Shown here: positions 56,799 to 64,000 of the stretch, in pieces
Layout of the letters: every line of letters starts with the position of its first letter
Position numbering within the stretch: position 1 is the stretch's first letter
From: Tetradesmus obliquus
Taxonomy: Eukaryota > Chlorophyta > Chlorophyceae > Sphaeropleales > Scenedesmaceae
NCBI GenBank assembly: GCA_030272155.1
Contig: CP126191.1
Location: 456,501-520,500 of the forward strand
DNA: 64,000 bases
Direction of reading: 5' to 3'
Made by a program: the position numbers and the translations under genes
The notes under the pieces: model-generated
What the model saw: the letters and a program-made list of their open reading frames with translations, nothing else
Told to the model about the DNA's origin: nothing
The model's database searches: none

Positions 56799-57839
56799 AG
56801 GTGGCGGCTGTGATCGGCGTGGACAACGTTGAGATGGCTATTGCTGACGCGCGCGTGAACGCGGCGCTCAACGGCATCAGCAACGCCACCTTTGTGTGCG
56901 ACACGGCAGAGAACGCGATGGAGCAGCTGCTCAAGGTGCGGCTGTGTACAATTAAAAAAACATTTCTCTGAGCGACCTCATAGTGTTAAGGAGGGCTAGA
57001 GCCCCTGTGGATATGTGCAGATCTGCTGCCTGGGGAGGGGAGGGAACCCTGCAAGCACTTGGCCGTCACTGCAAGCACTGCAAGAAGTGATAATCTTTAT
57101 TTCTTATTGTTGATTCAAATGTCGATGATCATGTGTCACAAACCTGACACCCTGCAGGAGCACGCGCCCAAGTACGAGCACATCGTGGCAGTGGTGGACC
57201 CGCCCCGCGCAGGCCTGCACCGCAGCGTGCTGCGCGCGCTGCTGGCCTGCGCTGCGCTGAAGCGGCTGGTGTTTGTGAGCTGCAACCCTGACACGCTCGT
57301 GCTGAATGCGGGGCTGCTCTGCGCAAAGTACAGGCCCGATGGTGCTGGAGGCGGCGGCGGCAGAGGTGCGGCTGCGTTGGTGGTAGTGGTAGCTGCACAA
57401 GTGTGGATACATCTCTGTGGATTGATTGCTTGGCTGCAGCATGGGTCGCGTTCTGCTGCTTAGTGTCCTGCTGGCACGCAGCCCAGCGATGACGCATACT
57501 GGCAAGCTCTGATATTATGACATCAAGGTGGCAGCTAGTCGTTGTCAAACATGCCACCAGCAGGCTGCTGCAGCACGCTACAGATATGTTGCAGCCGCAA
57601 CACAGCAGACGGCAGCCCACGTCCTCCTCACCCGCTGCTGTCACATCCACATATCTGCACCACCTGCTCTATCTGCTGCTGCAGGTGGGCGCGGCGGGCG
57701 TGGCGGCAGGCACAGCCGCCAGCCTGACCTGCCGCCCATGGCTCCCTACGTGCCCTTTGCGCCCACCCAGGTGGCTTGCTTCGACCTGTTCCCGCACACC
57801 AAGCACGTGGAGATTGTGATGCTGCTGGAGCGGGAGTAA
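51565..57839 (+). CDS. TRMT2A: tRNA (uracil-5-)-methyltransferase, TRMT2A/TrmA family
   Basis: Exons 51565-51605, 51972-52110, 52264-52552, 52966-53324, 53816-54013, 54414-54550, 54872-55088, 55502-55846, 56206-56331, 56801-56935, 57158-57365 and 57685-57839 sum to 782 aa in phase. An RRM-like domain (about 121-185: VSCLLLRLPKGWGPPRLQAF, GLVKFESAEHRSLF) is followed by WWERPYADQLQDKM, YRNKAEFTIGLDG, FRVSPNAFFQ, the SAM motif LDVCCGTGTIG (601-611), DPPRAGL (676-682), VSCNP with the nucleophilic Cys704, and Glu774 in HVEIVMLLERE, the catalytic base position of TrmA. It makes m5U54 in the T-loop of tRNA. An Arg/Gly-rich insert (about 720-745) is unusual. Introns carry repeated exon edges. One copy, near 55265-55309, could be a real optional exon. 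Confidence 0.93.
52841..52882 (+). repeat. Intronic copy of TRMT2A exon 4 start
   Basis: Reads ATCAGGCGAAGCAAGCGGCC then GGGTCAAGTTTGAAA, matching CCAGGTGAAGCCAGTGGCC then TGGTCAAGTTTGAAA at 52962. The acceptor G is followed by C instead of T. Confidence 0.8.
53505..53850 (+). repeat. Four tandem copies of TRMT2A exon 5 start
   Basis: GCAGGTGGCGTACAGCTACG and GGAGAAGCC occur near 53506, 53621, 53715 (one variant) and 53812. Between them CACACATGATTCAAACTGCT repeats. Only the last copy continues into the full exon; the others run into intron-like sequence. Confidence 0.9.
54088..54145 (+). repeat. Intronic copy of TRMT2A exon 5 end
   Basis: GGGCTGGATGGCCAGGAGCA then GCCCACTGCTGGCTTCC recurs after the real exon end (53959-54013), followed by GGGCAACT repeats and AGCTGAGTGGGAA, as after the real donor. 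Confidence 0.8.
54771..54806 (+). repeat. Intronic copy of TRMT2A exon 7 start
   Basis: CCCTGCAGGGGCTTTTGGAG then GCTCA precedes the real CCCTGCAGGGGCTTCTGGAG then GCTCA at 54865. Confidence 0.85.
55258..55540 (+). repeat. Three copies of TRMT2A exon 8 start
   Basis: GCAGGTCAGCGAG or GCAGGTCAGCAAG plus GGAGCC occur at about 55262, 55388 and 55499, each after CTGCTGGTTGCTGCTGGCCTG-like sequence or CGCGCAG. The third opens the exon used. Confidence 0.85.
56293..56575 (+). repeat. Three copies of TRMT2A exon 9 end
   Basis: The SAM-motif end (GGCACCATCGGCATCAC, CTGGCCAAGCAGGTG) recurs at 56402-56434 and, more diverged, at 56541-56572. The intron piece GCGCTG plus TGTGCTCAG recurs too. Only the first is in phase with both neighbours. 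Confidence 0.85.
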
Positions 57840-58330
57840 ACGGCACGTCTCCTGGCACAAGCTGCATGCAGGCGGTTGAGCTGAAGTGCGCCTACAATTC
57901 ACCGCACCAAGCACGTGGACATCGTGATGCTGCTGGAGCGTGAGTAAACGGCACGTCTCCTGGCCCAAGCTGCATGCAGGCGGTTGATATCTGAAGTGCA
58001 TCTACAACTCACCGCACCAAGCACGTGGACATCGTGATGCTGCTGGAGCGTGAGTAAACGGCACGTCTCCTGGCCCAAGCTGCATGCAGGCGGTTGATAC
58101 CTGAAGTGCATCTACAACTCACCGCACCAAGCACGTGGACATCGTGATGCTGCTGCAGCGGGAGTAAATGGCACGTCTCCTGGCCCAAGCTGCATGCAGG
58201 CGGTTGATGTCTGAAGTGCATCTACAACTCACCGCACCAAGCACGTGGACATCGTGATGCTGCTGGAGCGTGAGTGACAGGCGCAGCTTCTGCTGGTGCC
58301 AGCTGCATGCAGGCGGTTGATGACAGGTTG
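57791..58330 (+). repeat. 110-bp tandem array of the TRMT2A 3' end
   Basis: Five units start at 57791, 57901, 58011, 58121 and 58231. Each carries the coding end (CCAAGCACGTGGACATCGTG, ATGCTGCTGGAGCG), a TGAGTAA or GAGTAA end, and the same 3' UTR piece with GCTGCATGCAGGCGGTTGA. The first unit is the real gene end; the last ends in GTGACAGG instead of the stop context. Confidence 0.95.
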
Positions 58331-58385
58331 ATGGCGGTTGTTGACAGTTGATCTGGGGTGTTGCCGCATCCCTAGCATGTGGACA

Positions 58386-58390
58386 TGTAA
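58386..58390 (+). terminator. Putative TGTAA polyadenylation signal of TRMT2A
   Basis: First TGTAA after the stop, just past the 110-bp array, so the array would be part of the 3' UTR. A second lies near 58499. Confidence 0.4.
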
Positions 58391-60184
58391 ATGCCGCTGG
58401 AGAGGGGAAGTGAGGCAGCGCTAGGCATGCAGGCGTTTGATGGCACCTCTGGTCTTTTGTACGCTGATTTGCACAGCCAAGTTGGTGTCGCCGCTTTCAT
58501 GTAACAACAGGCGCTGAATGTTGTTACAGCGCTGGTGAGGCGCCTGCCGCGTGGCAACCAGAGCAGCTGAATCGCAGCACTGGCCGACGTGCTGAGCATG
58601 CCATTTGGTGCATGCCAGTTCGTGCTGTAACACAGTAATGGTTCATGAGTACGTCATCTGTAGCAAGTTGTTACCAGACTAGCTAAGGCGGAAGCTTTCA
58701 TTCAGGTTGAGCACTCACACTCAGCACTCACACTCAGGCTGTGCAGAGGCAAGCAAGCTGCAGGCCTAGGCCCAGCATGCATGTGGAGTGGGCGCTGCTG
58801 CACCACAGGCAGCACCTGAAATGACGCGCTTCCCCTTACGCCAGCTGGCGGCAGCCACAATGGGCCGAAGTGCAAAGCGAATACACAGACCTGGCGGCAG
58901 CTGCTTCAAACATTAAGCACACACTCCTCAAGCACAGCACATTGCTGTGAATGTAGAAGCAGCCCCAAGATATGCGATACGTGAGGGCTTCGAAAACCCT
59001 TCAAGCATCACCCGACCAGCATGCTGTGGCCACGCACTGTTGCTGTAGGTACACAACATCCTGCGCAGCCAACCCATTGCACACCTGCATGCATTCTTGG
59101 AACGCCCCACCAAGCTGGCGTCCAGGTCAACGGCAAGACTTGCACACTGTGCAGGCACAGTGCACACGGCGCCGCAACCAGGGCAAACTGCACGAGGCTG
59201 TCACAAATCAACTTAATCCAAAGCTCAATCCAAGGTTCGACAACGCTGTTGGTCTGCACTGTATTACTACCAACTGGGCCTCTGCAAGAGTGAACCCACC
59301 CCATGACGGTGGAAGCAGTGCAATTGCCAGCTGGGCTGCGGGCAGCATGTGTCGCAGTCATCACAACATGCAATGCAACCACACTGCTGCATGTGATGTG
59401 AGCAGTGCCGCACACTGCTCACAACTATGTCTTTGCAGCAGGTTCACAGTATATCGTACGCACCAGTACTGCCAGCAAGCAAGGACTGGCTGAACAAAGT
59501 GCGTGCACGTGCACACAAGGTAGCTGCAGGCACACAGAGTCATGCGTGCGTACTCAAGCAGACGCACAACACTGACAGCCTGCCAGCTCACTTGCTGCCA
59601 GACGTGTTGACCGGGCCTCAGCACAACGAGCGGTGCTGAAAATGCTGATTTACTCTGCAGTATATCGTAATAAGGGTACCACCCACCCTACACGGCAAGG
59701 TGAGTCAGATATCAGCAGCTCACAACAAGCCCGAGGCATGCGTTGACTCTGCTGTTGTGGCAAAAAGGACGAGACCAACAGCTTAGTAATCAACAGGCGG
59801 CATCCATTGTTGTCCTCTAAACCAAACAAGCGCAGTCCACACAAGCAGCACAGATCGGTGACACTGTGCAACCACGTGGAAAGGCAAAAGCTGACTGATT
59901 GATGGCGTGTGGCGCCTCAGGCGTAGCAACAAAGCGAAGGATGCTAGCCGTTGCTATTATATTAGCGCATTCACACAGCCCGCAAGGCATGTGGTTGCAA
60001 TGTCAGATAATACCAGCAGATATTACCAGGCGGCACTGCCTGCAGGCACCAAGCAATTGCGCCGCCGCTGCCACACCCAGCCAATGCTAGCCAGGCGTTA
60101 GGATGCACAGCATGGCAGCCAGCACAGTGCAAAAGATGCACCACCCTATCATCAGCCAGCTGTGCGCTTGTTGTTCAATGCAAA
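58391..60184. other. No gene supported
   Basis: ORFs on both strands stay under about 175 codons and shadow one another. None shows a recognisable family or a pair of matching splice sites. Confidence 0.45.
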
Positions 60185-60266
60185 ATGCATGCTTACACAT
60201 GGCCAGCATACGCACACAATGCATAATGCATGCTTACACATGGCCAGCATACGCGCACAGCGCTTG
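60185..60266 (+). repeat. Tandem 41-bp repeat, two units
   Basis: ATGCATGCTTACACATGGCC then AGCATACGC occurs twice with period 41 and one or two changes. Confidence 0.85.
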
Positions 60267-63200
60267 GCTAGGGAATGACTGCACCAAGTGCATAGCCAGG
60301 CTCGCAGCAGCAGCGGCAGCAACAGCAGGGTGCCACGCGAGACAGTGCGCTGTCGCTCTGCCGAAAGGGACTCGTTGAGACACACCACAACAAACGGACC
60401 CACATCTCGCAAAGCAGCACAGCAGCCGAGCTGGCGGCTGCTGCCCACCCTGCGAGGCAATGCTGCCCTCATCAGTGCAATAGGATGCGCTGAGCTCTCA
60501 CAAGCAGCCAGCCAGCACACTAGAGGTGCGTCCTGCAAAACCGCAAGGCTGCGAGTGCAGCGCATCACCCAGTTCTCAGTGCAGTGTCTGGGGGCTGGCT
60601 GCTCTTTCAGCTCTGTTCAACAGCCAGTAGTGTATATCCATGGCGCATGCATGCCGCGTGCGCCACAATGCATCAGGCCCCCGGCTGTACGGCAGTGTGT
60701 GTGCCGGTACAGCCTGCCGTGGTGTACGAGTCAAGTGCATTGCAGTGCTTGTCAGCATAAGAGCCACCAAGGCCTGACAGCAAGCCTCGGTCAGTACCAA
60801 CCCTACAAACAACCTCTACTAGGGATCAACCAACAACAGGGCGAGAGTAGTACACAGGACGCAAATGTATAGTAGGGCATGCCGCTTACGAGCGCAACAC
60901 GCGTACTAGTGCAGCGTCGTAAGCAAGCCTGTAGTGCTGCCAAAAAGATCAGTGCAATGCTGAACAACGAGACATACGCCGCTGCTGGTGCACACATACA
61001 CCACTGCTGGTGCAAGCAGCCAGAGGTGGCACAAATCAGTAGCTACGATGCCAAGCAACAGGTCTTGCAAGAGACTGAACTGCCAAACCCCAAATCATGC
61101 AGTAGTAAAAAGGTTGTAAAAGGTTGACTCTACTTCCTTGGGGTCGCGCACTACTAAGAGCCCCCATCAGCTGTTACTAGCACCACTAAGAGCCCCCATC
61201 TGCTGTTACTAGCACCACATGCAAAGGTGCAAACTACTACTACAAGTCAAGAGAGAGGCTCCCTCAGAGCCCATCATCAAGCACACACTCGTCACACAGC
61301 TCTTGACAGGCACATCAACCTGCCCGCCCCCTGCCCGCAACTGCCCAAGGTGCATCCCTGCCAGCGGATGGAACAGATGGACCACGCTGTGCCTCCAGAA
61401 ATCTTTGCTGAGGGTGCATGGCAGCCTTGGTAAAACACCGCATGGGCTGCTTGACAGCGACTGCACACTATGATGGCCCCCTTGCGTGCTGCGATCAGTG
61501 CAACAGCACACTTGAACGACGAGCAGCAAGCAAGCAAGCACCACCGTGCAGTGTCGATGGTGCATGTCCAGACCCTGATTGAAATGCAGCAGAGATGTGG
61601 TGGGGGACTGCATGCCATCCATGTGTGCCCTTGCAGAGCCAAACACACTTCATACACACATTGGATAAGCAACATGTGGCAGCCCTTCTTGCAAACAGGC
61701 TGATGCTAGCAGTAGTAAGACACCTCACTTTGTAAGACACTCGCTGTGGTGTGCCGTGCACATGGTGCAAGGCTGTTTAGTGGTCTTGAGGCGCAGTCAC
61801 GCGTAGCTGCTCATGCAGCAGCTGCTGCAGCTGCGTAACAAACCCTGCTTAACATATGCATGTGCGGTCAACGCACGTGCACCTCACATTTTGCGGCCCC
61901 ATACGTGCCTGTTTAAACCAGTTGTCCAGTGTGATGCTGAGTATGAGTGCCAGAGAAGCGCCTCCCCTCTCTGTATGCTCTTGTGCTTTATAATCGCAAA
62001 CACACCTTGTGCTTATGCAGCAACCCCAATTGATCGCAGCAAACATGCACTGCACTTAGCAGCAACTGCAGCTGCACCCTTGCGCAGTACACACTAGCCG
62101 CCATCCACGGTTGGGTCGCAAAGCTGCCAAAGCAAAACACGTGGCGAGGCCACTCACACAGAGACGATGGCTGCTGCAAACTGCCGCAGCAGCAGGGATA
62201 GTACTAGGTGTCATGCCTTGCGACCAGGCGCTCCCAGAACGTGGCTGGGATGGCATGTGCTGAGGGTCGCTCCATCAGACACGAATTTCACACAACCTCC
62301 CTCGTGCTTTGATCTGCGGCAAACCAACTGTTGCTCACATCCACAGCCCACCGGGGACTGTCTGATGAAGCTGGCAGGAAAGGCGGTCCTGGTCGCCGAG
62401 CACTGCAGTGGCGGGAAGCCAGCTGCTGACTGCCAAATGCCTGCAGTGCACAACAAGAAGTTCCATGAGCATCAACTAAAAGCGGACAAGGCAAGCAGCA
62501 GCAGGGCAACGCCAGCGGTGACTCACCGACTGACGAACCACACTGGCCGTATTGCACTGCTGGCACGCACGACTATGCATACCTGAAGCATTATAGACAC
62601 ATACAGAAACGTGTCATGCACACAGATGCAGCCTGCGCCAACGCTGCCGCGTTCAACCTGTCCTCACCTTGAACGCTGCTTCAGGCTGCGCTGTCGATCT
62701 TAAAGCGTAATACAATGATGTGACTAGCCAGTAAGCAGGGGTCGTCGTGGTGAGAATCGAGCTGGGTGTAATTAGTATCGTAAGTGGCCAGGGGCCCACC
62801 TGCACAGCAGTGCTGAACGCAGGCGAGCCCAGTTGCGTTAACAAGTACACTAGTAGCAGTGCAGTGGAGCGCACCGCTTTCGCATGAGCGGTCGACAGCG
62901 TAAGAACAGAAGGTGTCATGACCTGGTCATGACTGTTAGGTCCGCCCAGCGGGTTCACTACGGACAACTACGGATTCAGGCCACACTTGTGACCTCGTAA
63001 GCTAACCGTCACAAGCCAAGAGTGAGACCAGCGGGCGCGCATCACCCCTGATCAGCGTGCACTTCTTTCAGATGGCTGGAGAGTGACTTCTGCCCCAGGC
63101 TTGGCACACCAACACCCCCAGCGACTGCTGCTGCTGCTGTTGCAGGGCAGGTCAACACTTTTGCAGAGTCCTGCACTGCCTGGAGGCAAGCTCGTGAACG

Positions 63201-63435
63201 AAAGCTGCTTAATGCTGGCTGCCTCATCCACTGCAACGTGCTGAACTGCACTGCATGGTTGCAAACAAGTAGTGCTAGTGCCAACATCATCAGCTGCGAC
63301 GTGCACAGCAGTACACGCCGAAAGAACGAGACGCGCAGCTGTCAACATGGAGTTTGCAGCTGTAGCAGAGTGCGTTGTTTGCAGAATTACACATGCAGAT
63401 CCCTCCCAGCAACTCAGCCGGGTTCATGCAGCTGG
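60267..63435. other. No gene supported; weak minus-strand exon candidates
   Basis: On the minus strand, 62440-62338 (AFGSQQLASRHCSARR to PRWAVD) and about 63182-63064 (AVQDSAKVLTCP to SSHLKE) are flanked by CAG acceptors and GTGAGC or GTGCAC donors. They cannot be linked into a gene, and a 194-codon plus ORF at 60288-60872 has an equally open antisense frame. Left uncalled. Confidence 0.3.
61153..61214 (+). repeat. Tandem 31-bp repeat, two units
   Basis: ACTAAGAGCCCCCATC then GCTGTTACTAGCACC repeats with period 31. Confidence 0.9.
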
Positions 63436-63607
63436 CTGACTGGCTGACGTGCACATCCAGCGCTCAACAACAATGGTTGCGTAACTCGGCACAGCCAACC
63501 TGGCAATTCGCATACATGCACACATATGCGGAATGCCAGGCTGGCTGTGCCAAGGTTGCGCAACAATGGTTGTTGAGCAGCGCTGGATGTGCACGTTAGC
63601 CAGTCAG
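63436..63607. other. Long hairpin, about 80-bp arms
   Basis: The left arm (CTGACTGGCT, GTGCACATCCAGCGCT, CAACAA, GGCACAGCCA) returns inverted on the right with a few mismatches and small bulges around a roughly 11-nt loop (near 63521). It could be a small-RNA prec­ursor or a foldback transposon. No target duplication was found. Confidence 0.85.
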
Positions 63608-64000
63608 TATGATATATATCATCTGATGGTACATCAACAAAACAGGCGGCATGGTGATCAGCAAGGGCAGCCAACACTGGGCGTACCCACGTGCACATGG
63701 CAGGACCGACAGGCCCACCCCAACGCAGCTGACGCCGCCCCAGCTGAAGAAGACACAAGACACATTTCCGCAAGCTGACAGTGTAAGCAGCTCAGGTCGA
63801 CAACAGGGTAAAAAAACAGGGTGCAGGGACGCAGCAGCTGCACCAGCAACTGCGGGGCAGCTACTCATTCCGCACCAGTACAAGTCAAGTCAGGTGTTCC
63901 GGCTTGTGTCCAACGTGCGCGTGCAGCTGCATCAAGCGCAACCACGCACAGGGCCAGCGTAAACCAGCCAATGCAGCACCCCCGCCCACATGTTGAACCC
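63608..64000. other. No gene supported at the window edge
   Basis: Open frames on both strands; a minus segment near 63777-63720 has plausible splice flanks, but the window ends too soon to judge. Confidence 0.3.

Noticed and set aside
57791-58330. CRISPR-like regular repeats
   Set aside because: Units are 110 bp, directly abutting with no unique spacers, and are copies of the end of a eukaryotic gene.
58515-58535. Match to the first bases of repeat A (TTGTTACAGCGC)
   Set aside because: Only about 12-13 bases match and the similarity stops, so it is probably chance rather than a solo element end.
60288-60872. 194-codon plus-strand ORF
   Set aside because: No recognisable family, and the opposite strand is open over 60152-60568; composition resembles surrounding non-coding DNA.

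Overview
This window looks like nuclear DNA of a chlorophyte green alga, most likely class Chlorophyceae. Nearly every gene is split by GT-AG introns with GTGAGC-like donors. TGTAA, the polyadenylation signal known from Chlamydomonas and relatives, follows several stops. Coding and non-coding DNA is saturated with CAG/CTG runs. The gene content also fits: octotricopeptide (OPR) proteins with a RAP domain, a retroelement like Volvox Kangaroo, and algal-type secreted wall proteins. No prokaryotic operon, rRNA gene or CRISPR array was seen. Species was not determined.

Layout. 0.5-3.8 kb (-): secreted expansin-like protein in nine exons with an Ala/Pro/Arg tail. 4.0-10.5 kb: a complete tyrosine-recombinase retrotransposon with perfect split direct repeats, inserted in the spacer between the divergent expansin and LRR genes. 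10.8-13.4 kb (+): small leucine-rich-repeat protein resembling LRRC72. 14.0-16.9 kb (-) and 23.2-25.8 kb (-): two paralogous organelle-type OPR-RAP genes, each with a visible lesion. 18.2-22.0 kb (-), between them: a secreted AA15-type lytic polysaccharide monooxygenase with Pro-rich linkers and six-cysteine modules. 26.5-29.0 kb: a TIR-flanked element with no recognisable transposase. 30.1-33.2 kb (-): METTL18-type protein-histidine methyltransferase, divergent from a four-CBS-motif AMPK-gamma-like protein (33.5-37.7 kb, +). 38.9-44.2 kb (-): large unrecognised protein. 44.7-46.5 kb (-): single-exon LRR protein. 47.2-50.8 kb (+): DNA polymerase delta subunit 2, followed by a 231-bp MITE. 51.6-57.8 kb (+): TRMT2A-type tRNA uracil-5-methyltransferase. 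58.4-64 kb: no gene I can support, but it holds a long hairpin and short tandem repeats.

How the genes relate. They form no pathway. They are ordinary eukaryotic housekeeping genes (replication, tRNA and protein methylation, energy sensing), two extracellular polysaccharide-acting proteins, and organelle RNA-binding repeat proteins. The most unusual property is structural. Introns of several genes, above all TRMT2A and the CBS gene, carry partial copies of the neighbouring exon edge together with its splice site. In TRMT2A the last exon end has also been multiplied into a 110-bp array. This resembles the tandem-duplication (AGGT) model of intron birth and growth.

Exon models were built by hand from reading frame, splice consensus and phase. 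For the expansin, LRRC72-like, AA15, CBS, POLD2 and TRMT2A genes the exon lengths sum to whole codons ending at the stop. The N-terminal parts of METTL18, the unrecognised gene and both OPR genes are less certain.
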